Numbered from the stretch's first letter, positions 1 to 7,245 are shown. The stretch is DNA of 11,296 nucleotides from Acidimicrobiia bacterium (GCA_025357995.1 JANYLF010000021.1:1-11296), one strand, 5' to 3'. Numbers and translations are program-made. Notes: generated by a model from the sequence alone, not told the origin.

Positions 1-612
1 ATCGTGTGTCCGTGGTGCAACATCGGCCAGCATCAGTTCGCCGAGGCACTGGATCGATCGCCCTACGGCGATCAGATCGAGACCACCTGGCGGGCGTTCC
101 AGCTCGATCCCCGCGCGCCAGCCGAGCCGGTCTCGCTCTTCCATGCGTACAGTCGGAAGTTCGGTGGCGACGAGCGGGCCGAGGCGATCATCACTCGGAT
201 CACGGGCGCGGCCGCGGGCGTCGGGCTCGAGCTGCGCCTCGATCAGGCCCTGCGGGTGAACACCTTCGACGCCCACCGGCTCGTGTGGTCGGCCCACGAC
301 ACCGACCTCCAATGGTCGCTGGAGCGACGGCTCATGGAGGTGTACTTCGTGGAGGGCGGCGACGTGGCCGACCACGCGACGCTCATCGACATCGCCGAGG
401 AGATCGGCTTGGACCCGATCGAGGTCGAGCGCTTCCTGGCGAGTACCGCCGGCGCGACAGAGGTGCTGGCGGAGATCACCGGAGCCATGGACCGCGACGT
501 CACCGCCGTTCCCACATTCTTCATCGCGAGCCAGGTGGGCATCCCCGGCGCGCAAGACGTCGAGACCTTCGAACGAATCATCGATCGCGCGGTGGAACGC
601 CTCGCGGGTTGA
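1..612 (+). CDS. DsbA-family (FrnE-like) thiol oxidoreductase, 5' truncated
   Basis: This is the C-terminal 203 codons of a thioredoxin-fold protein that begins before the window. The frame is open to base 1, so the GTG at position 4 is probably an internal valine. The third visible residue opens a CPWC active-site motif followed by NIG, the CPWCxIG form typical of the FrnE/2-hydroxychromene isomerase branch of the DsbA family. A helical insertion follows, and near visible residue 170 comes AVPTFF, the cis-proline loop that faces the active-site cysteines. The ending, with IPGAQ and then a short helix, also fits FrnE-like proteins of about 210-230 residues. No signal peptide can be judged because the N terminus is missing. 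Most FrnE-like members are cytosolic disulfide oxidoreductases of unknown substrate. The gene converges on the SnoaL-like gene with an 11-bp gap. Family assignment is secure; the substrate is unknown. Confidence 0.9.
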   Translation: MVCPWCNIGQHQFAEALDRSPYGDQIETTWRAFQLDPRAPAEPVSLFHAYSRKFGGDERAEAIITRITGAAAGVGLELRLDQALRVNTFDAHRLVWSAHDTDLQWSLERRLMEVYFVEGGDVADHATLIDIAEEIGLDPIEVERFLASTAGATEVLAEITGAMDRDVTAVPTFFIASQVGIPGAQDVETFERIIDRAVERLAG

Positions 613-623
613 CGCCTCGCGCA

Positions 624-1094
624 CTAGCCGGGGAGCACGTCGCCGAGATCGATGAGCAAGTGATCGGATACGTCGCCGATCTGATCCACGCCCATCTCCC
701 GTTGCGAGAAATACCACTCGCCGTCGTTCCGCGCGAACGTGTCGCGGTACCGGCCGGCCACGATGGGTTGCAGCCTCACGGTGGGCGTGGCCTGAAACAC
801 GACGAACGAGGAACGCGCGGTCGCGGAGTCGGCGAGCTCGTCGATGTCGACGATCACGTTGGTGGTGAGGTGACGCGTGAGGAGCGTTCCGTTCGGATGC
901 ACCTTGTTCGTATGGGTGTAGAGCTTGGCAACGGCCTCTGCGCCCACGATCGCGCCCGGCATTCCGCGCGTCGTCATTTCACCTTTCGCGAAGAGCGCCC
1001 CGATGCCGGCGAAGTCGGCCGCGTCCACGTACTCCGCGTAGCGGTACAGCAGCGCGGTGATGGCGTGATGGCTCGCCCACTCCCCCGCGCTCAC
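624..1094 (-). CDS. NTF2/SnoaL-like fold protein
   Basis: A 156-aa protein of the nuclear transport factor 2-like superfamily (SnoaL_4-type). The N-terminal helix HHAITALLYRYAEYVDAADF followed by an ALFA segment is the hallmark opening of these alpha+beta cone proteins. A central HLTTN strand and a C-terminal W-Y-F strand complete the expected length. Members include ketosteroid isomerase-like and scytalone dehydratase-like enzymes, polyketide cyclases and non-catalytic binding proteins, so the reaction cannot be fixed. The GTG start lies 1 bp after the stop of the Rieske oxygenase gene, and no strong Shine-Dalgarno is visible, which suggests translational coupling. The small beta subunit of classical ring-hydroxylating dioxygenases has the same fold. 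A structural role beside the oxygenase is therefore possible, although KshA-type enzymes normally work without one. Confidence 0.85.
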   Translation of the reverse strand: MSAGEWASHHAITALLYRYAEYVDAADFAGIGALFAKGEMTTRGMPGAIVGAEAVAKLYTHTNKVHPNGTLLTRHLTTNVIVDIDELADSATARSSFVVFQATPTVRLQPIVAGRYRDTFARNDGEWYFSQREMGVDQIGDVSDHLLIDLGDVLPG

Positions 1095-1095
1095 G

Positions 1096-2082
1096 TCAGC
1101 CCGCGTTCGAGCTCGCGGGGATTCCCGTCGCCGCGGGTTGCGCCGGCTCCGCGTAGAACTGCGAGTACCACTTGCGGAACTTCAGGATCGGACCGTCGGT
1201 ATCGGCAAGCGCCGGCACGGGCAAGAAGATCTTGTGTTCCCAGATCGGCGTGTCTTCGCGGATCTGCTTGTTGATCTCCGCGACGAACGCATCGGCGACC
1301 GAGGACGTCATCTTCGCGTCGTCGAACTTGCGCACGGTGAAGCTGAACCGCACCTGCGTGGTCTCCTCGTCGATCGGTGTGGTAGCCGCGACGTTGATCG
1401 CGTCGACGATGCCGGAGAACCACACCTTCGCCATGCCGGGTCCGTAGTTGTACACGTCGATGCGGCCGTAGGTAATGCCGCGCGGCGTCACGTAACTCTG
1501 CTTGGACAACATTGTGGAGAACGGTCCGTTCTGCTCGTAGCTCTCCACCTCTGCGACGTCGTCGGTGCCGTGCACGTACCGGAAGTGCGCAGGATCCACA
1601 CCGTTCTCGGCCATCTCCTGCGGGACGGTGTGAATGGTGTACGACGAGCGGTAGTAGTCGGTCCACGCGGGATCGCCGACCTCCTCGATGACCGGGATCT
1701 CCCATTGGGGCGCGACGCCGTCGGGATGACGCCACGCGAACACCATGCCGTTGCGGACGGCGATCGGATAGCTGCGCAACTGTGCCTTGCGGTTGGTGCG
1801 CTCGGAGTAGGGGATGTTGATGCACGCGCCGGCACCGTCGAACGTCCAACCGTGGAACGGACACTCGAGCGCGTCGCCACGGACCTTGCCACCCACGCCG
1901 AGGTGCGCGCCGAGGTGCGGGCAGAACGCGTCCTGGAGATGGAACTCCCCGGCATCGTCACGCCAGAGCACGAGGTCGGTGCTCCAGTACTTGAGCGCGG
2001 TGACGTCACCCGGCGCGAGCTCATCGGCGTAGGCGACCATGAACCAACCGAAGGGGTGGGGAAACGGGAATTGACGGCTCAC
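1096..2082 (-). CDS. Rieske non-heme iron oxygenase, KshA-like
   Basis: A 328-aa oxygenase component. The Rieske [2Fe-2S] site is visible as C54-P-H56 and C74-P-F-H77, with the LGAH and GGKV spacing seen in 3-ketosteroid 9-alpha-hydroxylase (KshA) relatives. The mononuclear iron site follows: D163 in ENGVDPAHFRYVHG is the expected electron-bridging aspartate, H166 and H171 are iron ligands, and D277 in REDTPIW is the likely third ligand. The openings PFGWFMVAYADEL and ENGVD..HFRYVHG are those of the KshA/terpenoid clade rather than of aromatic dioxygenases. It would need a ferredoxin reductase, and none is encoded here. The GTG start is supported by AGGAGG six bases upstream. The gene abuts the downstream NTF2-fold gene. 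The substrate is unproven; steroid, terpenoid or another alicyclic compound is an inference from the clade. Confidence 0.92.
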   Translation of the reverse strand: MSRQFPFPHPFGWFMVAYADELAPGDVTALKYWSTDLVLWRDDAGEFHLQDAFCPHLGAHLGVGGKVRGDALECPFHGWTFDGAGACINIPYSERTNRKAQLRSYPIAVRNGMVFAWRHPDGVAPQWEIPVIEEVGDPAWTDYYRSSYTIHTVPQEMAENGVDPAHFRYVHGTDDVAEVESYEQNGPFSTMLSKQSYVTPRGITYGRIDVYNYGPGMAKVWFSGIVDAINVAATTPIDEETTQVRFSFTVRKFDDAKMTSSVADAFVAEINKQIREDTPIWEHKIFLPVPALADTDGPILKFRKWYSQFYAEPAQPAATGIPASSNAG

Positions 2083-2088
2083 GACGGT

Positions 2089-2094
2089 CCTCCT
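2089..2094 (-). promoter_or_regulatory. Strong Shine-Dalgarno of the Rieske gene
   Basis: On the minus strand the bases read AGGAGG with a 6-nt spacer before the GTG at 2082. This settles the GTG as the start. It is the strongest ribosome binding site in the window. Confidence 0.85.
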
Positions 2095-2124
2095 GACGGA
2101 ATGAGAACAGATTCTAATTCCGTC
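2095..2124 (-). promoter_or_regulatory. 30-bp palindrome overlapping a -10 element, probable operator
   Basis: An imperfect inverted repeat just upstream of the Rieske gene. The outer arms are GACGGAAT and ATTCCGTC (8 bp, perfect), and the inner arms are AGAA and TTCT. In total 12 of 15 base pairs match. On the minus strand the core reads TAGAATCTGTTCT. This resembles the KstR/TetR-type consensus TNNAACNNGTTNNA of actinobacterial steroid genes, matching 6 of 8 fixed positions. TAGAAT within it is also a good -10 hexamer, which would start transcription about 20 nt before the GTG. A repressor bound here would block that promoter. No -35 element is convincing. The regulator gene is not in the window. 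Confidence 0.6.
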
Positions 2125-2151
2125 CTCACGTCGATGTTCGGGCCGCCGCCG

Positions 2152-2988
2152 TCAGGTGCCGAAGAGGTCCCGGCGGGGCGCGTCGGTGTAGACGGGATCA
2201 CGGCCTTGATCGAAGGCCCGGATCGCCTCAGGGAGGTTCTCGGTGAAGCCCAGCATGAGCTGGTTTCGATCCTCGATCTCGATCGCAGCGACGAGACTCG
2301 GGTTCTCCAGATTCACCCAGAGGATGTCCTTCGTCATGGCGAGCCCGTACGGGCTGAACTCGCACATGCGCGCCGCGATCGCGAGCACCTCCTCGTGCAG
2401 ATCGGAGTCCGCGATGACGCGCGACACCAACCCCATTCGGTAGGCCTCCTCGGCGTCGATCCGCCGGCCGGTAAGCAGCATGTCGTTCGAGTGGGCTGCG
2501 CCGACGAGGCGCGGGAGCAACCAACTCGCGGCGAGCTCCGTGCTGGTGAGTCCGTTGACGATGCCGGTCGCATTGAAGGTGGCGGTCTCGGACGCGATCC
2601 GCATCTCGGCCGCGAGGGTGAGACACATCCCTCCGCCGTAGGCAGGGCCGTTGACCGCACAGATGATCGGTTGCGGCATCCGCCGCATTGTGAGAATGAG
2701 TCGCGAGTAGTACCGCATCGACCGTTGCGCGATCCGCCCCACGCTCAAGCCGTCGATGTTGGGGATGATGCCGTAGTCCTTGAGATCGAGACCCGAACAG
2801 AACGCGCGACCCGCGCCGGTCAGGATCACGACGCGGGTGTCGTTGTCGGCCGCGATCTCGTTCAGCCGGTCGTCGAGCTCGATCACCAGGTCGATCGACA
2901 TCGCATTCAACCGCTCAGGACGGTTGAGCGTCATCACCGTCGTGTGCGCCTGCGGCTTCTCCACCAGAACCAGTGCTTCATTCATCAT
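2152..2988 (-). CDS. Enoyl-CoA hydratase/isomerase (crotonase) family protein
   Basis: A 278-aa crotonase-fold protein. Residues 20-30 read TLNRPERLNAM, residues 60-70 GRAFCSGLDLK supply the first CoA-thioester oxyanion loop, and residues 113-120 NGPAYGGG supply the second. SWLLPRLVG and LLTGRRIDAEEA follow as expected. Aligned by eye to rat mitochondrial hydratase, the two catalytic glutamates (E144 and E164) fall on C122 and G142. E151, in TSTELAASW, occupies the place where some crotonases carry an acidic residue. A standard syn-hydration is therefore doubtful; isomerase, hydrolase or a variant lyase chemistry is possible. The ATG overlaps the stop of the upstream dehydrogenase gene (ATGA), with AAAGGG ahead. 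A second in-frame ATG follows at once. Its product acts on an acyl-CoA, so the locus probably includes a CoA-bound intermediate. Confidence 0.88.
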   Translation of the reverse strand: MMNEALVLVEKPQAHTTVMTLNRPERLNAMSIDLVIELDDRLNEIAADNDTRVVILTGAGRAFCSGLDLKDYGIIPNIDGLSVGRIAQRSMRYYSRLILTMRRMPQPIICAVNGPAYGGGMCLTLAAEMRIASETATFNATGIVNGLTSTELAASWLLPRLVGAAHSNDMLLTGRRIDAEEAYRMGLVSRVIADSDLHEEVLAIAARMCEFSPYGLAMTKDILWVNLENPSLVAAIEIEDRNQLMLGFTENLPEAIRAFDQGRDPVYTDAPRRDLFGT

Positions 2989-4079
2989 TTCCCTTTCGGA
3001 TACGGCGCCTCGTCTAGCACTTCGGCCATCGTCACGACGTGGCCTTCGTCGATCGAGCGATGCGCGGCGACACCGACCGCGACCGACGCCAAGCCCTCCT
3101 CGACCCCGACCGTCGGCGGGCCGCCGGTGCGAATTGCCCGCAGGAAGTCAAGATGTTCGAGATAGCTCGAACCGTGGTGGAAGCCCTCGTGGGCCACGCG
3201 CCCGTCCTGGACGATCTCGCTCCGCACCCCGGCGCGTCCGCCGCGGCGACGCCCGACGCGCAGCTCTCCACTCGGGAGAAACGCCTCGACCTTGCCGAGA
3301 TGACCGACCACCGCGAGTTCCTCTTGATGCTCGGATCCCTCCGCGAACATGCACAGATCGAGCGACGCGCGCACCCCGTTGTCGTATTCGACGATCACGT
3401 AGGCGTTGTCGAGCACGTCGGGCGTCTCGCCGTCGTAACGCTCCTCGAGATGGTTCACGTCTTGGCCCCCGGACGCGAAGACGCGCGCCGGCGCGCTCCC
3501 CACAATGTGGTTCATGAGGTCGAAGAAGTGGCAACACTTCTCCACCAAGGTCCCGCCGGTGTTGCGATTGAACCGGTTCCAATCGTCCACCTTCGGAAGG
3601 AACGGGAAGCGGTGCTCACGGATCGCGACCATCCGGATGTCTCCGACGGCCCCGCTGCGCACTTCGTCGATCAACCGCGCCACCGAGGGCATGTATCGGT
3701 ACTCCAGCCCGACCCACACAATCGCGTCGCGCGTGGCGGCCGCATCGACCACCGCGCGACAGTCGGCGATTGTCGTACACAGAGGCTTCTCGACCAGCAC
3801 GGGGAGTGACGACGCGAGCACGTCGCGTAGCACCGCGGCGTGAGTCATGTTCGGCGTCGCGATCACGACCGCGTCGACCGACCCGGACGCAAGCAGTTCC
3901 TCGTGTGACCCGAAGCAGGCGAGCGGCGCGTCGCCGGCGACGAGTCGCGCCCACTCGAGTGACGGCTCGTATGGATCTGCAACCGCCGTCACCACCGCGC
4001 CGTCGAGTGCTTGAAGGTTGCGGAAATGCTCGAGCCCCATCATCCCCGCGCCGATGATCCCGTACCGACACTCGTCCAT
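2985..4079 (-). CDS. Gfo/Idh/MocA-family NAD(P)-dependent oxidoreductase
   Basis: A 364-aa dehydrogenase. The Rossmann motif is G10-A-G12-M-M-G15, and VADPYEPS begins after the second strand, a position that often selects the cofactor. The family signature EKP is at residues 97-99, with K98 the usual catalytic lysine. The C-terminal sheet domain has GGTLVEKCCHFFDLMNH, where K181 and H184 stand in the place of the common D-x-G-x-H active-site set. This matches a myo-inositol dehydrogenase-like branch. Family members oxidise or reduce sugars, cyclitols and related polyols or ketones; this substrate is unknown. It is the first gene of the minus-strand block, diverges from the aldo/keto reductase across 20 bp, and its stop overlaps the crotonase start by 4 bp. 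Its putative -10 element ends 9 nt before the ATG, so the transcript leader would be only 2-3 nt. Confidence 0.9.
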   Translation of the reverse strand: MDECRYGIIGAGMMGLEHFRNLQALDGAVVTAVADPYEPSLEWARLVAGDAPLACFGSHEELLASGSVDAVVIATPNMTHAAVLRDVLASSLPVLVEKPLCTTIADCRAVVDAAATRDAIVWVGLEYRYMPSVARLIDEVRSGAVGDIRMVAIREHRFPFLPKVDDWNRFNRNTGGTLVEKCCHFFDLMNHIVGSAPARVFASGGQDVNHLEERYDGETPDVLDNAYVIVEYDNGVRASLDLCMFAEGSEHQEELAVVGHLGKVEAFLPSGELRVGRRRGGRAGVRSEIVQDGRVAHEGFHHGSSYLEHLDFLRAIRTGGPPTVGVEEGLASVAVGVAAHRSIDEGHVVTMAEVLDEAPYPKGK

Positions 4080-4116
4080 CGGTGCCGTAGGTTACGGCGA
4101 TGGAAAACCTCGTCGA
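4065..4116. promoter_or_regulatory. Bidirectional promoter with overlapping -10 elements
   Basis: Forward: CCGACA (4065-4070), 17 nt, TAGGTT (4088-4093), then 6 nt to the ATG at 4100, so the mRNA would start at or very near the A of the ATG. Reverse: TCGACG (complement of 4111-4116), 16 nt, TAACCT (complement of 4089-4094), then 9 nt to the ATG at 4079. TAGGTTA reads as TANNNTA on both strands, so one 7-bp core serves both directions. It lies inside a perfect 6-bp inverted repeat with a 3-bp centre, GCCGTA/TACGGC (4084-4098), which could be an operator shared by both operons. Confidence 0.6.
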
Positions 4117-5005
4117 TGCAGGGACTCGCGAGCTCGGAAGCTCCGGCCTGACCGTCGGCCCGCTGGCCTTCGGATGCTGGCGCTTCACCCACGGTCACAT
4201 CCGCGACGCCCGCACCGCACTCGACGCCGCACTCGCGAACGGCATGCATTTAGTCGACACTGCCGATGTCTACGGACTCGATTGGGGCGGCGCCGGGTTC
4301 GGCGCGTGTGAGGCACTCCTCGGACGCGTGCTGAGCGACGCGCCCGAACTGCGCGACCAAATCGTGCTCGCGACCAAAGGCGGAATCCACCCACCCGTGC
4401 CGTACGACTCCAGTCCCGACGGATTGCGCCGTGCGTGTGAGGCGTCGTTGCACCGGCTCGAGGTGGAGACGATCGACCTCTACCAAGTCCACCGGCCCGA
4501 CCTCTTCGCGCACCCGGAGACCGTGGCGGCGACGCTCCTGGCACTGCGCGACGAGGGCAAGATTCGCGCGATCGGGATCTCGAACTACACAGCCGCCCAG
4601 CATCACGCCTTGCACGCGTTCCTGGGCGAGGCGCTGGCCACGACCCAACCGCAATACAGTGCCGTCGAGCTCGGGCCGTTGCGCGACGGTACGTTCGATC
4701 TCTGTGCGCGCGACGGCGTCACTCCGCTTGCGTGGAGTCCCTTGGCCCGAGGCCGCATCGTGACCGGTGACGGCGTCCGCCCTGAGTTGCTCGCCGTCTT
4801 GGACGAGCTCGCCGGCCGTGAGGGCGTGACCCGTGCGAGCGTGGCGATTGCCTTCACGTTGGCGCACCCCACCCGACCGGTTTCCATCGTGGGCAGCCAG
4901 AATCCGGATCACCTGCACGCCGCGACCGACGCGCTCCGCGTGCACCTCGACCGCGCCGACTGCTATCGCGTGGTCGTCGCGTCCGAGGGTCAGCCCCTCC
5001 CGTGA
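4100..5005 (+). CDS. Aldo/keto reductase
   Basis: A 301-aa NADPH-type aldo/keto reductase with a TIM-barrel layout. The catalytic tetrad is visible as D53 and Y58 in VDTADVY, K93 in LATKGG, and H131 in DLYQVHRPD. GISNY (159-163) and the late cofactor segment VGSQNPDHL (near residues 265-275) complete the fold. It most resembles the bacterial AKR branch with GIHPP and HRPD that reduces or oxidises aldehydes and ketones. The start is fixed by the TAGGTT hexamer 6 nt upstream, with no Shine-Dalgarno, so it should be translated leaderless. It is the first gene of the plus-strand operon, and its stop overlaps the GTG of the next gene (GTGA). If the neighbouring flavin monooxygenase releases an aldehyde from a sulfonate, this enzyme could convert it; that link is inference. 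Confidence 0.9.
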   Translation: MENLVDAGTRELGSSGLTVGPLAFGCWRFTHGHIRDARTALDAALANGMHLVDTADVYGLDWGGAGFGACEALLGRVLSDAPELRDQIVLATKGGIHPPVPYDSSPDGLRRACEASLHRLEVETIDLYQVHRPDLFAHPETVAATLLALRDEGKIRAIGISNYTAAQHHALHAFLGEALATTQPQYSAVELGPLRDGTFDLCARDGVTPLAWSPLARGRIVTGDGVRPELLAVLDELAGREGVTRASVAIAFTLAHPTRPVSIVGSQNPDHLHAATDALRVHLDRADCYRVVVASEGQPLP

Positions 5006-6078
5006 ATGCGGGCGTCCACACTCCACCGCCCGTCGAATACGCGTGGTTCGGCGCGCTGTGCGACGACGACTACGAGTTCCTCGGCGTGGCCGATCCCGCG
5101 TTGCGGTCGTCGTGGGAGCACTGCGCCGACATCGTGCGCACCGCCGAACGGGTTGGCTTCGACAACGTGTTGTTGCCGTCCGGGTACGCGCTCGGCATCG
5201 ACACCCTCGCGTTCGCGAGTGCGATCGCGCCGACCCTCGACCGACTCCGCCTGTTGGTCGCCGTTCGCGCCGGCGAGGTGTGGCCGCCCCAGCTCGCACG
5301 GCAACTCGCCACCCTCGACCAGCTGCTCCACGGTCGCCTGACGATCAACATCATCTCGAGTGATCGGCCCGGCGAGACGCTCCACTCCGCCGCGCGCTAC
5401 CACCGCACCCTCGAAGTGATGCAGATCCTGCGGACGCTGCTCGACGGTCAGCCGGTCGAGCATCACGGCGAGTTCTACGACCTCACGGTCGACCCACCCG
5501 CCGCCCGCACCGTGTCCGGCACGTGCCCACCGTTCTACTTCGGTGGCCTCTCCGAGGCGGCCCGTGAGGTCGCGGCTGCCGCGGCCGACGTGTATCTGAT
5601 GTGGCCCGACACACTCCAGGCGGTCGCCGCGATCATCGACGACGTGCGCGCTCGCGCCACTCGCCACGGCCGCGCCTTGCAGTTCGGCTACCGCGTGCAC
5701 ATCATCGTGCGCGACACCGAGGCCGACGCGCGTGCCGCCGCCGAGCGCCTAGTGAGCCGGCTCGACGACGCGCAGGGTACCACCATCCGCGCGCAATCGC
5801 TCGACCACGCGTCGGCGGGGGTCGCGCGCCAGGCCGAGTTGCGCGCCGTCGCCACCGACGACGGGTACGTGGAGGAGAACCTCTGGACCGGGATCGGTCG
5901 GGCGCGCAGCGGCTGCGGTGCGGCGATCGTCGGCGATCCCGACCAGGTGCGGGCCAAACTCGCCGCGTATCGAGCGCTCGGCATCGACACGTTCATCCTC
6001 TCGGGCTACCCACACCGCGAGGAAGCCGAACGCTTCGGCCAACTCGTGCTCGGCGCCGCGCCGCAGGGTGGGATCTGA
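5002..6078 (+). CDS. SsuD-like FMNH2-dependent monooxygenase (luciferase family)
   Basis: A 358-aa bacterial-luciferase-fold (TIM barrel) enzyme most like alkanesulfonate monooxygenase SsuD, which uses reduced FMN and O2 to split C-S bonds and release sulfite. Matches to E. coli SsuD include PPFYFGG (176-182), GYRVHIIVR with R231 and H233, ENLWTGIGRARSG with R302, and LSGYPHREEA with Y336. These correspond to SsuD R226, H228, R297 and Y331. The loop that carries Cys54 in SsuD reads PSGYALG here, with Leu64 in place of the cysteine. The gene starts at a GTG overlapping the aldo/keto reductase stop; the ATG at 5006 is out of frame. No SsuE-type flavin reductase is in the window. Sulfonate cleavage is the best guess, but other two-component flavin monooxygenases share these motifs. 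Confidence 0.88.
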   Translation: MNAGVHTPPPVEYAWFGALCDDDYEFLGVADPALRSSWEHCADIVRTAERVGFDNVLLPSGYALGIDTLAFASAIAPTLDRLRLLVAVRAGEVWPPQLARQLATLDQLLHGRLTINIISSDRPGETLHSAARYHRTLEVMQILRTLLDGQPVEHHGEFYDLTVDPPAARTVSGTCPPFYFGGLSEAAREVAAAAADVYLMWPDTLQAVAAIIDDVRARATRHGRALQFGYRVHIIVRDTEADARAAAERLVSRLDDAQGTTIRAQSLDHASAGVARQAELRAVATDDGYVEENLWTGIGRARSGCGAAIVGDPDQVRAKLAAYRALGIDTFILSGYPHREEAERFGQLVLGAAPQGGI

Positions 6079-7245
6079 ATGCGCCGCATGCTGCTCGCGG
6101 TCGCGATTGCCGCGACGGCGATCGCGATCACGGTCGCGGTCGCGGGCCAGAACGACGACAGTACGAGCGCGCCTCGCACCGCGGCCCACCCGTCGACGAC
6201 CTCGTCGTCATCCACGACCACGACGACCACCACGCTGCCCACACCGAGCTCCGACGGACCACTCGCACTCATCCGCACCGTGACCGGCGACATCTCCCCC
6301 AAGAGCGTGGTGGCATCCGGACGCGGTCAAGTGTTCGCACAGAACATGATGTACAAGCACACGATCACCGTCTACGACCGTACGGGCACGCTCGTGAAGA
6401 CGATCCCGGACACGGTGGACCTCGCCGCCTTCGGCATCCCGGGCCATGCGGGCGTTTCTCGCGGCGCGCCGGTCGAAGTGGCTTTCAACCCGGCGGGGAC
6501 GAAGGCGTACATCTCCAACTACTCGATGTACGGCGCGGGCTTCGGCCCCGAGGGCAACGACAACTGCCACGCCGGCGACGGCACCGACACGAGCTTCGTG
6601 TACCGCATCGACATCGCCACCCTCGCGGTCGACGCCGTGATCCCCGTCGGGTCCGTGCCGAAGTACGTGGCGGTGTCGCCCGACGGGAAGTTCCTCGTCG
6701 TGAGCAACTGGTGCAGCTACTCCGCGAGCGTGGTAGATCTCGCGACGAATACCGAGATCAAACGCATCCCGCTCGGCCCCTACCCGCGCGGCATCGTGAT
6801 CACTCCCGACTCGCGCACCGCGTACGTGGCCGTGATGGGCACCTCCAACATCGCGCGCATCGACCTCGCGTCGCTCGGCGTGTCGTGGATCTACAACGTG
6901 GGCGCGGGCCCGCGTCACCTCGTGCTCTCACCCGATGGCGCCACGTTGTACGCCACGTTGAACGGCGAAGGTCGTGTGGCCAAGATCGACCCGGTCAACG
7001 GCGTCGTCCAGGCAAAGGTGACCACCTGGCGGGCGCCGCGCAGCATGACCATTTCCGCCGATGGCAAGCATCTGTACGTGGTCAACTACGAATCGGGCAC
7101 GATGAGCAAGCTCGACGCCACCACCATGGCCAAGGTGCAAGACGTGCAGACCGCGTTCCACCCGATCGGGATCACGTACGACCGCGCCACCGGCAACGTC
7201 TGGGTCGCCAACTACACCGGCAGCATCATGATCTTTAGGTCCTGA
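6079..7245 (+). CDS. Secreted YncE/YVTN-type beta-propeller protein
   Basis: A 388-aa exported protein. Residues 1-23 form a signal peptide or signal anchor (MRRM, then a long Ala/Ile/Val core ending AVAG). Residues 28-58 are a Ser/Thr/Pro-rich linker with seven consecutive threonines. The rest is a beta-propeller with repeated blades of the type VAVSPDGKFLVVSN, IVITPDSRTAYVAV, LVLSPDGATLYATL and MTISADGKHLYVVN. After the signal region the only cysteines are C163 and C212, in DNCHAGDG and NWCSYS, and they could form a disulfide outside the cell. The ATG directly follows the stop of the monooxygenase gene, and only a weak GGGTGGG precedes it. Such propellers bind ligands or proteins, or act as lactonase-like or quinoprotein-like enzymes; no catalytic residues can be named. 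A role in substrate capture outside the membrane is inferred from the operon only. Confidence 0.87.
   Translation: MRRMLLAVAIAATAIAITVAVAGQNDDSTSAPRTAAHPSTTSSSSTTTTTTTLPTPSSDGPLALIRTVTGDISPKSVVASGRGQVFAQNMMYKHTITVYDRTGTLVKTIPDTVDLAAFGIPGHAGVSRGAPVEVAFNPAGTKAYISNYSMYGAGFGPEGNDNCHAGDGTDTSFVYRIDIATLAVDAVIPVGSVPKYVAVSPDGKFLVVSNWCSYSASVVDLATNTEIKRIPLGPYPRGIVITPDSRTAYVAVMGTSNIARIDLASLGVSWIYNVGAGPRHLVLSPDGATLYATLNGEGRVAKIDPVNGVVQAKVTTWRAPRSMTISADGKHLYVVNYESGTMSKLDATTMAKVQDVQTAFHPIGITYDRATGNVWVANYTGSIMIFRS

Noticed and set aside
6..1274. 422-codon plus-strand frame over the DsbA-like and SnoaL-like genes
   Set aside because: Extremely Arg/Pro-rich low-complexity translation that spans two unrelated real genes.
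1138..3165. Very long plus-strand open frame (675 codons) opposite the Rieske and crotonase genes
   Set aside because: It is a mirror of two genes with clear family motifs. The product is Arg/His/Asp/Val-rich with no domain, as expected for antisense frames in GC-rich DNA.
5006..5341. ATG at 5006 as the monooxygenase start
   Set aside because: It opens a different, Arg/Ser-rich frame. The GTG at 5002 keeps the SsuD-like frame and gives the GTGA overlap.
6190..6240. Possible microsatellite or repeat array in the propeller gene
   Set aside because: It is a codon-varied Ser/Thr linker (acg/acc mixed), not a DNA repeat.
5601..7238. 545-codon plus-strand frame over the monooxygenase and propeller genes
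   Set aside because: Arg/His-rich shadow in the +1 frame of two genes with recognised folds.
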